The notes under the pieces are model-generated. The model was not told the DNA's origin, ran no database searches, and worked only from the letters and a program-made list of their open reading frames with translations. A program made the position numbers and the translations under genes. This document shows, piece by piece, positions 32,760-45,354 of a DNA stretch of 64,000 nucleotides (position 1 is its first letter; each line of letters starts with the position of its first letter). This stretch comes from Flabesymbios commensalis (taxonomy: Eukaryota; Annelida; Polychaeta; Terebellida; Flabelligeridae). The stretch is taken from contig OZ024915.1 in assembly GCA_964017125.1 (NCBI GenBank), forward strand, positions 23,234,106 through 23,298,105, given 5' to 3'.

Positions 32760-35700
32760 ATGATACATTCAGATTCAGATTCATTCAAATTCAGATTCGT
32801 TTATTTTCGTCTCACCCAACATACATATATACACACTTAAAATATTAGCATTCATTATCTACATTCAATGTTAAAAGTATATACAGTTGGCCATCCATAT
32901 TTGGATTATGAGAGACGCTCTACTAATAAATATACACATAAATACATAAATAAATAAATAAATACAAGTTTTATATACAATATCAATATACCTTGTTTTG
33001 AAGTAAATGAATGAGATACAAATTATATTAAATATTATTTCGCACATATTATTTTATAAATACACGGATGTTCTTCGATGGACTATAATTTCATGGCAGG
33101 CTTTGGCGGAGTATTTACAAATTGAACTGTTACTAAGGATAAAACACAGTTTTTCAATGTCACTCATGTTCGCAAAATTAAAATGTACTTTAATACATTC
33201 TAGAAATAAAAAAATGACGTATATGATTATATAGTGGACAGTGTAAAAGAACATACAACTCGTTTTCAATGCTATTAGTGCAGTTGATACAAACTCTATC
33301 ATTTTCTGGTGTACCATTATACCGCCCTATTTCCGGATTATTGGGGGCAACACCACCTCTGAATTTAGCTAGGGCACTCCTGTGTTGGCGTGGTAGACAA
33401 TTCTTTACATAAATTTCCGTTTCATAAATAGATTTTAACGTTTTATAGGTCCTTAGTTTATTTCGTCCATTTCCCCTTACAGCGCTATCTTTATTTATAG
33501 AGTTAAGCCATTTCTCATTATTTTTCACTGACAATTTGGATTTAACATTGCTTACTACTTGGCTAGTGACTAAATATGTGTCAACATTACAATATTGTTG
33601 ACACCCTAAAGATCGGAACATGTTGAGTATATAAAAAGACCAAGTTTTTCTGTTATTATTTGCAAGATCACGAGCCCATAAAAATACACGTTTACAAAGT
33701 CTATTAGTGGACATATTAACTAATCGACACCATAGCCTACAAATACAAGACCACTGGTTAATATTAGGTAGACACCATCTCATATCACCTTGCACGGCTG
33801 CGTTAGGTGTATATTTACCTACCCCAAGATAAAACCGACAAGCTCTATTAAAAACCGCATTGATACAACTGTAATCTTTAAAACCCCAGATTGCCGAACC
33901 ATAATCAATGACAGGTTGAACTAAACAATTATATAACTTCTCATATATTATAGTTGGCATTCCACCATTTATTTTAACTTTATATATGAGGGCACCAAGT
34001 GCTCTACTAGCTGATTGTGCAACAATCTTAGCTGTCACATTAAAATCTAAAAATTCGTTCATTACTATGCCTAAATATCTATATTTATCCACTGTTTCTA
34101 ATAACATATGTTTTAGGAGTTGCAGGCCCCAGACGAAAATGTACAATTTTTGTCTTACTCTCATTAATACACAAACCGTTAGATTGACACCAAAAATGGA
34201 CTTCATCTAATAATGATTGTAGATTATCAACAGAGTCGGCAAGGAGAACAATATCATCCGCATATAGTAAAACACACACAGTTTCGTCTCCTACTGGAAC
34301 GCCTATATTCATTGTGTTCAGACTGGTTACCAGATCTGATATATATAAACTAAACAAAAGGGGGGAGAGACTACATCCTTGTTTTAAACCATTGCTTACA
34401 TCAAACCATTCACTATAATATCCATTCACTCTTACACATGATTGTACATCAACATAAAGTGATTTTAAAGCATTTAACATTTTACTATTGTTATTTACTC
34501 CCGAGCCACCTAGCTTTGACCACAGAATATTTCTATTCACTCTATCGAAAGCTTTGGAGAAATCGATAAACGCAGTATATGTACTTTTTCTTAGTTTTTC
34601 TACGGGTATCAATTATACTGGTTAAAGTAGATACATGATCTATACAACTTCTTTTCTTCCTGAAACCATTTTGCTCGTCCGGTATTATATTATTCACATT
34701 CGTCCATTCGTACAGCCTCTCGTTCAGAACACTACAATACAATTTGTACATTATTGATGTTAAACTAATACCTCTATAAAAAGCGGGATCATGTGGAGTG
34801 ATTACATTTGATTTAGGAATTGGGTTGATTATGCTTTTCTGCCACGCTGTAGGTACTCGTCCAGAATGGAAGCATTTATTGAACAGAGATAATAAATATT
34901 TAATTACAGTTTTGTTTTTCAAAACTTCAGTTGGTATGTTATCATATCCAGTGGCTTTGCCATTTTGAAATTTACTTAAAGCCATAGTAATTTCATTTTC
35001 TGTGATTACTAAATTTAAACCCGTATCAACCGTTTCAGTTATTTCATGATCTGATACATTAATATCGCAACTTCCTACATAATACAAATTTTTAAAATGA
35101 CATTCCCATTTATTCGGCTTGCCTCCACTGTCTTTCCGAGTCACATTTAACCTTCCAGAGAGTTGTCAGTTCATCTGTCCACCAAACTTTATTTGTTCGA
35201 CGTTTTTTATTATTTACATCTGTAGTGTGCACTATCGTATGATGAGGCAAGTCACGTGTCATACACTCTTTAAGAGTATCACAAAAATTACTGTAAGCAT
35301 CATCCAGTGCAGCCTCCACGTCCTGCATAGCTGTAATGCGGTGGATATGTTCATCAATCATACTAACACTATCTGGATCACTTATGAAGTCGTGTGGGAT
35401 GTCATTCAGTTTAAATTTAGTGACCGCCGGCTTTGACAGACTGCTTAAACTATTACCGTCTTCCACAGTGTCCTGGTTGGCAACGTCAATGTCCTCATTA
35501 CCACATTCTGTGTATTTTCCTGACAATAACAATTCCCATGACAATAGATTATGATCAGGTATTGAGCGTGTGGGGTCCAACCTTCCAATGCAGCCTGTAA
35601 CCTGGAAAAGTTCCGTAGAACGTTGTACACGAAACTCTTGTATATTATTTAATCGTTCATATGGGATAATACAATAATCTACAACCGATACATTGCGACA

Positions 35701-36250
35701 TGTGAAATCATTCTGTGTCGAATTACGGCCATTAACAATACAACAGTTCACTGATGTTAAAAACCCCTTCAATGTGATCAGGGATATCTGCACATCGTGC
35801 GTTAAAATCACCACATATTATGAACAGTTGAGTGTCAGACTGGTATTCTGCAATCTGTGTCACGAGATTATTAAAAAAATCTTCACAATCAACACCTCTA
35901 GTAGAAATACTTGGCGGTAAATAGCAAACACAATGGATAAACTCCAGCCACATTATACCTTCCTTGGTTATGTCTAAAATACTGATATCATACTCACATA
36001 AAATGTCATTACGCACAAGAAAACCAACCCCGCCTGAACCAACACGAGATTTTTTATGTATGTCAGCTCTGTTATGTCCAAACCATGTAACACCTGGCAA
36101 CGTGAAATTATCATCTTTTCTAAATTTAGTTTCTGCTAGACCTATTATTTGAACGTCTGCATGTTCTAATATACACTGCCTCACCATAAAATTATCACAT
36201 AAGGGTTTATTGGACCAACCATTCCAAAACCCGCTTTTAACCTATCTGCG
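32760..36250 (-). mobile_element. APE-type LINE (non-LTR retrotransposon), broken
   Basis: On the minus strand from about 36240: endonuclease start (SGFWNGWSNKPLC, IIGLAETKFRKDD, GGVGFLVRND, CGDFNAR), then VVDYC, then reverse transcriptase (GKATGYDNIPTEVLKN, IINPIPKS, FRKKRSCIDH, TAFIDFSKAFDRVN, GCSLSPLLFSLYISDL, LLYADDIVLLAD), then a C-terminal CINC...LLHCPLYNHIR finger. The frame changes near 35.78, 35.13, 34.58 and 34.15 kb, so ORF2 is inactive. The 3' end is a (GAATCT)-like tail at about 32762-32800. No ORF1 is clear; sequence to about 36560 may be its remnant. The clade (CR1/Jockey/I group) cannot be fixed by eye. Confidence 0.85.
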
Positions 36251-37776
36251 TTGTTGATAAACATTACGTCTCCAGCCCCCTCTGCAACACACTCTGATAT
36301 ACGCACTTCTTGAACGATGACTAGAACTTTGCTATCACAGCTCTAACTCCACGTTTCCACGAGCAAGTTCGTTGATGAGGGCTGTTCCACAATAATTGGG
36401 GTCACCACGGCCGTTTTCAAAACTTTTCTGTACGCACTATTTTCCTCAGATTTTAACGATGTGTCCTCCCATCAGGTAAATCCAGCTCACCGATAACTCA
36501 GACAATCTCAAAATTAATGCTTTTTCCCGGGAGGGGACGGGTCAAAGTTTAAACATAAATTGCCCTTAAAATTAAGTGGATGTGTCGGTGAGAGCGTGTA
36601 CAATATAATTATGAATTAACGTTCTAACGAAAGAAAACACTTTTTGGCTATTTAAGAGTCTTGCAATAAAGAACCATTTGAAGTGAAAGTCAGATACAAA
36701 AGTGAGTGTATGGAGGGGGAGACAATAGATGACCGCATTGACCCTTTCAGTTTTGTGTTTTCTTTGTCTCAATGACACTCCCATGCACAGAAGAGGATTG
36801 ACAATTTACTATTTGGATTCGATTTGATGAATGTACCAAATTCAGTCTCTTTTAAGCCCTAATTACAACATTATCACTTCCCGCACCATACTGACTCGTT
36901 GCCTTAACTTTTAAAATCACGGTCACTGTTCTGGTGGGGATCTGTGCCGATGTCGAGCGTGTAATCCAAAGAGAAAACACACACGGGATGTATTAACGAA
37001 CCTTCAGGGAAGTATCACCGACATTTCGCCGAATATTTGGCGATGCATCGTGGAAGATTCGGGGATTACTCGGTGCTACATCGGCTAACAGTTAACGATG
37101 TACTTTTAGAATCGGCGATGGTCGGTGATCCTTCGGCGTGCAACAGACAAATACCCGTGATGCGTTATGGGACGTAATGGTGATGTCTTGACGATGTGGT
37201 GGTGATGTCTTGACGACGTCATGGCGATAGTATAGTCCCCAGCGGAGAGCATATAAAAAGTGGAGAGATTTTACGGGGAACCACATATACCTTGTGGCTG
37301 CCGAATTAGATCATGGATGAAGAAGAGGCGTATTACTGGGTGGAGCACACAGGCGAAAACATGATCATAGTATCGCCGATGCTTCACAGATCAGTTAGCG
37401 AACATCGGCGATGGATCACCCGAATCATCCGCCATATTATCATATCGAATATACATCGCCATTGTTTACACGAATATGTTGAGAACATCGCCGATGTGTC
37501 GCCGATGTGTCGCTGATGTATCTGCAACATTTTGAACCTTGGTGTACATCGCCTAATGTTCGTCGACTGTTGTGCGCTGCTCGGCGCGGTTTGGCGATGG
37601 TTCTTGGAGACGAAACATCGGGAGCAATTTTCAATGAATGCATTACAATTTTCTCGATGTCCCGATGCCTTGGTGAAGCATTGCGATTACTCGCGTACGT
37701 CGCCGATCATTTGCCGTTTCATGGTGGCGCTACGGCTGTTTCTTAGATTTGGGACTATCTTGACCTGTCAATCCAA
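36251..37776. other. LINE 5' flank and a CGATG-rich repeat region
   Basis: To about 36560 the sequence may be LINE ORF1 or 5' UTR remnant. From 37000 to 37720 the words CGGCGATG, CATCGCC and CGCCGATGTGTCGCTGATG recur in both orientations, giving a dispersed palindromic repeat of unknown type. No host exon seen. Confidence 0.45.
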
Positions 37777-38200
37777 GATGGCCGGCCTGTTGCGTCCCAA
37801 TTTGTAATAACGTTCCAATTTGTAAAAAATTATTACAAATTGGAACGCATATGTAATGCAATTGCGTGCCAATTTGTAATAAATATTACAAATTGAAACG
37901 CATTTGCACTGCAGCTGCGTCCCAATTTGTAATAAATTATTACAAATTGGCACGCATTTGGCACGCAATCCAAGATGGCCGGCCTGTTGCGTCGCCTGTT
38001 GTAATAACGTTCCAATTTGTAATAAATTATTACAAATTGGAACGCATATGTAATGCAATTGCGTTTCAATTTGTAATAATTTATTACAATTTGGGACGCA
38101 GTTGCAGTGCAAATGCGTGCCAATTTGTAATAATTTATTACAATTTGGGACGCAATTGCTGTGCAAATGCGTGCCAATTTGTAATAAAAATAAGTTATTT
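37777..38200. repeat. Cluster of palindromes built on ACAAATTGG / CCAATTTGT
   Basis: Several units of the form TTATTACAAATTGGnACGCA ... TGCGTnCCAATTTGTAATAA follow head to tail, each an inverted repeat with a TGCA-type centre. The motif CCAAGATGGCCGGCCTGTTG occurs twice (37771, 37971). The open frames here are by-products. Confidence 0.75.
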
Positions 38201-38429
38201 CAAAACTGAAAAAAAATTGACTAGGTGAGTTAAGTAATATGAATTATGAGAATGTTAAAGGCCACAGTCACCCGTAGTCTTCTGTTCAGAGGCAAAGAAC
38301 GTTACCCCTGAGTCACTAGTGTTGTTCTCTGTGCATCACCTGAAATACCTGACAACTCATAACATGTATTACAAATAGGAACGCAAATGTATTGCAAGGG
38401 TAGGGAAGTATTGAAACGACATGACGTTT

Positions 38430-39075
38430 TTTTATCTGCTTATAACGACTTACAAGTCGTTAAATTGACTTAGTATAAGTCATTAGATCGACTTGGTAAA
38501 AATCGCTATAATGACTTAAATAAGTCGTTATAACGACTTAAATCGTCAAATCGACTTAGTATAAGTCGTTATAACGACTTACAAGTCGTTAAATTGACTT
38601 AGTGTATGTCGTTAAATTGACTTAGTATAAGTCGCTTGAACGACTTATAAGTTGTTGGGTCGAATTGGCATAAGTCGTTAAATCGACTCAATATAAATAA
38701 TTAAATCGATGTGGTATAAGTCGCTATAACGACTTATAAGTTGCTATAACGACTTATAAGTCGTTAAATTGACTTAGTATAAGTCGCTATATAATGATCT
38801 ATACGTCGTAAATCGACTTAACATAAGTCGTTAAATCGGCTTAATATACATCGTTAAATCGACTTAGTTTAAGTCGTTAAATCGACATAGTGTAAATGTT
38901 TATAACGACTTATAAGTCGCTAAATTGACTTAGTAAATTGACTTACTAAGTCGTTAAATTGACTTAGCATAAGTTGTTTCAACGACTTATAAGTTTACAT
39001 TTCGCTCTACTAAATCGATTTAATGACGTATAATTCGGCATAGCGACTTAGCATAAATCGATTTAACGTCAGTCG
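38430..39075. repeat. Array of AAGTCG / CGACTT half-sites
   Basis: Dozens of AAGTCG and CGACTT hexamers alternate at short, irregular spacing, many as perfect dyads such as AAGTCGTTATAACGACTT. The commonest spacer words are TTATAA, TTAAAT and TAGTATA. The array lies between the two palindrome clusters. Confidence 0.75.
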
Positions 39076-39257
39076 ATTTATAGTCAGGAGACATTTTAGA
39101 TAATCTTTTGTGGCAGATGCAACTTTTTACTAAGTCAATTTAATGGTATGAATTATGAAAATGTCAAAGCACACATTCACCCAAAATCTGCTGCTCAGAG
39201 GCAAAGAACGTTACTCTATGGTCACTAGTGTTCTCTGTGTATCATCTGAAATATAAT

Positions 39258-39470
39258 ATTGTATTACAAATTGGAACGCAAATGCATGGCAAATGCGTGC
39301 CAATTTGTAATAATTTATTACAAATTGGGACGAAGTTGCAGTGCAAATGCGTTCCAATTTGTAATAATTTATTACAAATTGGGACGCAATTGCATTACAT
39401 TTGCGTTCCAATTTGTAATAATTTATTACAAATTGGAACGTTATTACAAATTGGAACGCAAGACCGGCCG
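39258..39470. repeat. Second cluster of the same palindromes
   Basis: Same units as 37777-38200 (ATTACAAATTGGAACGCA and its complement), ending at CGCAAGACCGGCCGCCC. The sequence just before it (39180-39250: CAGAGGCAAAGAACGTTAC, TCACTAGTGTT) is a paralog of 38290-38340. Confidence 0.75.
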
Positions 39471-39807
39471 CCCATCTCCATTTTGAAAATCTAAAGTACG
39501 TTAACTTTGCAGCTAAGCAAGCTGCAAAGATGCATAATTTATCTAATTTTACCTTTTTGGGATGGCAAATCAAATGGAATGGCTATATTGTTATATTTCG
39601 GACCATCTTGAGCCCTGAATCGAGGATGGTCGTCATAGTCATTTTGAAAAGCATGAAATACGATAACTTTAGCTCTAAACAAGCCACACAGATGCATAAA
39701 ATATCAAATTCCACTATTTTGGCGTGATATATAATGAAATAGCTATGTTTTATGATGATTTTCATCACCATTTTCAAAAATATAAAATACGCTAACTCGA
39801 TCATGAA

Positions 39808-40068
39808 CTAAGGGGTCTTGTCAAGTTAAAAAAAATCCAATAATCCGAGAAAAACTCGGATTGGTCAGACCCAAAAAACACCCAGCCCCCTGACCAATTT
39901 TTTTTTTTTGAAACTTTTGGAAATATTAAATTAACACAAAAAAAACACAAAAAAACACAAGTTTAAAAAAAAATTCAAATCCGAGTTGGGGCTTGACCCA
40001 CCCACCCACTTCCGAGTTTTTCTCGAATTTTTAGATTTTTTTCACCTTGACAAAACCCCTAAACAAAC
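39808..40068. mobile_element. Small MITE with AGGGGT ends
   Basis: Left AAGGGGTCTTGTCAAGTTAA and right CACCTTGACAAAACCCCTAA are imperfect inverted repeats of about 20 bp. Inside are ATCCGAGAAAAACTCGG and CCGAGTTTTTCTCGAATT, a second inverted pair. Confidence 0.55.
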
Positions 40069-40156
40069 TATAAAGTAAAATTTTATATCCATACTTTTTT
40101 TAGCCTAAAAAACTAATGGAATAGGTATTTTTAGATTCAAGATCATCATATACGAA

Positions 40157-40510
40157 ATACGGCGTTGTCTCATTGGTGTCGGCTTGATCACTGAAGTTAA
40201 GCAACGTCGCGCCCGGTTCATAATTGGATGGGTGACCGCCTGGGACTGCCAGGTGCCGTATACACTAGGACATCGTGCAGCGATGTCGTGTCGTGGGGCT
40301 CAGAGAACCACGTAAATCAGATGGTCCGTCTGACTGACTTTGAGTTGGACGTAGGCGCAGTTTCCATCCGGCAAGAACCCAGAAAATCCACAATGTGGAG
40401 TACTTGGCATGCACATAAGGCTATGAATGATATCATGAATGATAACAGGCCTTGCTAAGTTAATCCCGTGGCGCGATAGCACAATAGTGCCTACTGCTAA
40501 TATACAGATA
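40157..40510 (+). mobile_element. 5S-rRNA-derived SINE (SINE3-like)
   Basis: 40157-40265 is 5S-like: GAAGTTAAGCAACGTCGCGC, TTGGATGGGTGACCGCCTGG and GGTGCCGTAT match 5S rRNA box A, the intermediate element and box C. The 5' ATACGGC can still pair with 3' GCCGTAT as in helix I. The copy is about 107 nt, so some bases near the 5' part are lost. A unique body of about 240 bp follows and ends near TACAGATACAGATGG. The body argues for a SINE rather than a 5S gene. The 3' end is approximate. Confidence 0.7.
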
Positions 40511-40633
40511 CAGATGGCCTCTAAATCTAAGACACGAATGTTTAAACCATTAGAATTAAGTTGAGACAATAAATGTCGCCTGTCTGCCGCTCCTTTAACG
40601 TATTCACATATGTCCATTGACTAAAGTTATTCC

Positions 40634-40955
40634 CCCTTTAATACCTCTTTACTGTCCTTCAACATTTCCCTGTTCTGTTTAGCACTTCTCCATTGCCTTT
40701 ACCACCTCCCTGTCGCTCTGTAACGCTTCTTCGTCGCCTTTTAGCGCCTTTCTGTCACCTTCCAACGTATCTCCGTCGCCCTTTAACGCATTTCCGTCAC
40801 CCTTTACTGCTTCCCCGTCTCAATTGACCTTTTTTGTCATGTTTCAACCTTTCTCAGTCAACATTTAACACCTCTCCGTCGCCATTTAGCACCTCACCGT
40901 CGCCCTTTAACGCCTCTCGGTTGCACTTTTAGCGATTGTGCCCCCTTACGCTTCT
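40634..40955. repeat. Degenerate 21-23 bp minisatellite
   Basis: Pyrimidine-rich unit near CGCCCTTTAACGCCTCTCCG, about 14 diverged copies. Adjacent to the 5S-headed SINE. Confidence 0.7.
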
Positions 40956-42681
40956 ACGTCGCCTTTCAATGCGCTTCTCCTGTGTGAACCTAGAAATTAC
41001 TTTGAAAACTGACGTCATCCACCACTATCTGGCATAGGTAGGCCTACCTGATTATCCATGCGGTTAATTTCAATTCTTTCTTTTAGAGACTAGGCTGGTA
41101 CATGCATGAGAAGGAGCTCTGCAAAGCGGCAGAGATACAGGGTGATAAAGATGCTTTAAATGAAAGGGGTGATGTTAAAGGAAGACGGAAAGCCTTTAAA
41201 GTGCCATGGACAGGCATTAACCCTTCTTTGCCCAAGTTTACAATAATGCGAATCCTTGGTAGGATTTTTTCTTCCCCGTATACAATCTAAGACTGTGTTG
41301 ATAGTTTTCTATATAGCGAGTCCAACCTCCTGGAACACTCTGCCTATGCCCATGCAAAATGTTCAAATAATTACAATATTCCAGAAATCAACTAAGTTTT
41401 TTTTTCGCCCTACATAGTTCCTCATCGGTCACGAATTTACGAATATGGCCTGTGTTATGAAACATGATGGGATAAGGATTTGTGCGCCTCTGAGCTCGAT
41501 CCTATAAGGATACCGGCACTATGGAAGTCTTGTTAACTTACATTAAGTGACCAATAAAGACTTGGGCCTTATTAGGCCTACCTAAATTATACAAGAAAAT
41601 TGTGACAGACATACGTTTAAAATCGTTGGGCAAAATTTAACATTAACAGATTAAATTTTCTGATATTGATAAAATAGTGACATAACAATCATAAAATGTT
41701 TATTTGCAAGATTCATCATTTCAACGACATAAATGTCGGACTTGTAGTTAAAAATGTATGACAGCCCAGCAAACACAAAACATTTGCATAACATTTGTGC
41801 AACGTCGGCCCAACGGGATTTGCACAACATTTGTACAACGTCGGCCCAACGACTTCGACGCTGGTCCAACATTGCACAAATGTTATACACATGTTTTGTG
41901 TTTGCTAAGAGTACGCTACAAAACAATCCAACAAGCAGAAGACCTTGAAGTAGACCAATATATCGTCCCCTTGGGTATGAAAGGGTGCATTTGCCACTTT
42001 GTAGAGTGGCAGATGCCCCCTTTCATCTTCAAGGGCACGATAGGTTTAATTATTGTTGGCCGCTTGCTGTGAAGCAACGTTGCCGCACTGGTGATTATAC
42101 ATCATTATTATATCATGATCGAGATAATATACCATGACTGAAAAGACCTTCTTATCAGTAACATCTGTGATATCATTTATTAATAATGTTCATATAGTCT
42201 GGTCTATATTCTGATCAAAAGCATCTTGCTATGAGTGGTCTCCTGTGTTACAATTTTTCAAAGAAAATGATGGTCTTTGAGACCAAGACATATATGCCTA
42301 TAATATTTCATCGTCGTTGCAAATGTTTTAATAATTTAAATGTATTTTTTCAAAATTTACAAATTATACATACATGTACATTATATTAGTTTTGTTCATA
42401 TTTGCATCCAGTCGAATACAGTATACCCTCATATACACTGATATATATGTCGTTTTTAACTTGCAACCTATTTGGTATCGGTTCATTGTGTCTTTATAAA
42501 CCTCCTATATTGCGATATGAAAATATCTGTAAATCAATGATAATCATCGGTATCTGTATTTAATATTGATTTGACATTTGATTCTACACAAAATGGACTT
42601 GGGTAACAATATGCTTCATTGAATTACAGTGGGCTAATCTACAGACACTGTTGACACGCTTGGAGCTACATGTTTGTATAT
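40956..42681. other. Intergenic, no host gene seen
   Basis: A plus-strand frame at 41102-41290 (KAFKVPWTGINPSLP) has no recognisable domain and no convincing splice partners. The rest is AT-rich apart from the MITE at 41765-41910. Confidence 0.4.
41765..41910. mobile_element. CCCAGCAAACAC palindromic MITE with internal duplication
   Basis: CCCAGCAAACACAAAACATT ... ATGTTTTGTGTTTGCTAAG. The inner word ACAACGTCGGCCCAACG occurs twice in the left arm. Confidence 0.78.
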
Positions 42682-42908
42682 TTAACCCTTTAACCGCCTG
42701 TGCCGCATATATTTAAGTTTTCATTATTTATTAGCACATTAAGTACCACCTTTTAAACATGTTAAAGATAAAATGTGACATCAATCAGCAATATTTGAAA
42801 ACAGTTGACCTCCATTTCTGTCAAATCTGAATAATTTTCACTCACATGCGATCCACAACTTCAAGTGGGTGAAAATTCAGATTGAATGATTTGGCGGTTA
42901 AAGGGTTA
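42682..42908. mobile_element. piggyBac-like MITE, family A
   Basis: TTAACCCTTTAACCGCC ... GGCGGTTAAAGGGTTAA; the inner stem has lost its left arm (TTTTCACTCACATGCGATCC). Confidence 0.78.
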
Positions 42909-43185
42909 AGTTAAAGCAGCTGAATCGTGGACAGACCGCAAGTAAAGCTTTGCCAAAACAATAACACACAGCGCAGGCGCCACGGCATGGACCCCACACA
43001 GTACAGTAATCAAAATGCCTGATTCTGGCGAGGATAATATCTATTCAGGTGTAGTAAAGTACACTTTAATACATGCGCAATCGCCACGTTTTACTCGCTT
43101 TAAGATCCCCATCATACGAGGCACAGTCCAGCGTCGTGAATCATCATACCAACACTGGAGGTGTCTCATGTCTGCTGGTTCAAAT

Positions 43186-43297
43186 CCCAGTAAACATGAG
43201 ACATTGAAACACTGCTGTTTAATGTTGGGCCAGCGTCGTAGACGGTGGACAAACATTAAAACAGAAGAGTTTCAATGGGCCCTGTTTGTCGGGATGG
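43186..43297. mobile_element. CCCAGTAAACAT palindromic MITE
   Basis: TCCCAGTAAACATGAGACAT ... GGGCCCTGTTTGTCGGGATGG, centre GGGCCAGCGTCGTAGACGGT. It lies just past the myosin-MH2 stop. Confidence 0.68.
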
Positions 43298-43833
43298 GCC
43301 AATCAGAGAGTACCAGTTATCTCAATCAGCTAGTTTGCGCAAATAAGAGTTTACATTTATTTTTAAGACACCATAATTATGTGAGTATGTTTTGCTTGTG
43401 TTACAGTATTATTATATAATATCAATAATATAATGACAATCCACCATTAGATCAGACGAAATGCTATTCTTTACCGTTGAACATCCATATTTCCTGACGT
43501 CCATTTTCGTTTCACTCGAATAAATATTAATTCCGATGCGATGCTCATCGTGTGGGAAATTATGGGCAAACAAACCAGCGTCTCATACATATTTTGCCTG
43601 ACCATAGTGGTTGATTCTCCAATATAAGCTGCTTTCTCTGTGAGAGACGAAACCGAGGGTAATCCCCTTGAGGAAACAACCCAGCAAATCGTGGTTGGCG
43701 ATTGCGATCAACTTAACGCCCACATTTTCTACTTGTTAGAAGATATAACTCCAAGGAGGCGGTGATCGTAACAAGAGCTCCACCTTGTTAAGTCTGATCC
43801 ACAGAACTGTCTATTCTCGACTGGAAGGTTTAC

Positions 43834-45354
43834 TTATTTTTCATTTTCTCGACGTAGCGCAGACTTGGCCCAGCTTTTCTTCTGTATGGTAGATCGCGGT
43901 GACGACGCGTACACACCTGTAAAATGAAAACAAAATTGACGTATGGGTTTTGTTGTTACTAATTACAGATGCAAACGGTGTTTATTTCATTGAGATACAG
44001 CACTCGTCCAATGAATACGCTGTGAGCCTTCAGGCGAATACCTTATTCATTTGCACATGTGCTGTATTTTCCAAAGTTTGTAATTTATCACTCGATAATA
44101 AAAACGGATTAGAAACGATTATAGGTTTGGTTTGTTTGTAATCTGTTTGAAAACGTATATACGGTCGCAGCAGCACAGGGGTTAGACCTTTAGACGTCAG
44201 GATCTGACATATGACCGCGGACACATACTTTTTATTGCAGTACTGGTAATTTCAAGGCATACGAACTATATTTTCTATTTTTATTATCTGATAAGATATG
44301 TGATAGAACATGCATAAAAGTAAATAATAAGTAAATATTTTACTCTTTCAGTGCGGGGACCGACTTTAGACGTCAGATTCTGACGTCTAAAGTCAGTCCC
44401 CGCGCTAAAAGTGTTTAAGTGCACATAAATCACTTCGTTATGTTTTTCTGGAGACACTACCGATCATTTTACCTTCTTGGTGTCCCGTTACACTGTTATT
44501 GCTATTGTTCAAATTTAACACTCTCGGGTCTTCTCTCTCTTTAAACCTCATCAGTGTCGGGCTATCCACTTTCCTGACTTCCTCGTCGCTCCTCGAGTTC
44601 CGATCTGTATCAATTTTAAGATTACACCACATTCTCTGCAAAAATGAAATCAGATTTGCGTTTAGTTACAATTTGCACCCATTTGAAGTTTTGTCTCGCT
44701 GACGTGACTTAAAAGGGAAGGAAAATTCCTTGGGTTCATATCCCGTTAATTTGATGGTCTCGGAAATGTTTTTTGAGAAATTGGCAATACTATATTCAGA
44801 TTATTCAGATTTGACAAAATGGTGGTCAAGATTTCAAAATATTGTTGATTGATGTCACTTTTTATCCGAAACATGTTCAAAAGCTGGTATTTAATGTGCT
44901 AATATAAAATAAAAAAAACCGAATAATAATCGGAACCGGCGATTAAAGGGTTTAGGCGATAATAGTAGGCTACAGCCCAGCAAACACGAGACGTTGAGCC
45001 AATGTTGTTTTATTGTTGAGCCACCGTCTTCGACGTTGGCCCAACATTTAAACAACAATGGCTCAACGTCTCGTGCTTGCTGGGAGTACTCCGAGGATTA
45101 TCATATGATTTCCACCTAGTTTCACAAATAGCCGCCTATGCGTTTTTATCATAAAGTGTTTTTATTTTATATCTAAATTATCCACAATATATGAAGGATG
45201 TACGTAATGTAACTTTACAAAGAACAAAATAATTATTTTAAAATAATTGGAATACACTCATTTCATTTTGCGCGTTGGAATAAGAAATGGCTTACTTTAA
45301 GTTGCACGTTTTCCACTTCACTCAACTTGATGTGCGCCATGGACTTCACTTCCT
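43834..45354 (-). CDS. Myosin-MH2 C-terminal tail exons (45296-45354, 44473-44635, 43834-43916)
   Basis: Three exons chain in perfect phase after the MH2 domain. 45296-45354: [20 protein letters not shown]. 44473-44635: [36 protein letters not shown]. 43834-43916: [27 protein letters not shown] and TAA. The tail is charged and partly helical. It lacks the SSxS phospho-motif that ends receptor SMADs. Confidence 0.75.

Noticed and set aside
40157-40265. A functional 5S rRNA gene
   Set aside because: Shorter than 5S, changed in the 5' part, and fused to a SINE body.
41102-41290. A possible exon with KAFKVPWTGINPSLP
   Set aside because: No recognisable domain, no clear partner exons, and the flanks are repeats.
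44473-45354. A separate small gene downstream of the MH2 exons
   Set aside because: The exons join the MH2 exon in phase with GT-AG borders and end in one stop, so they are read as the tail of the same gene.
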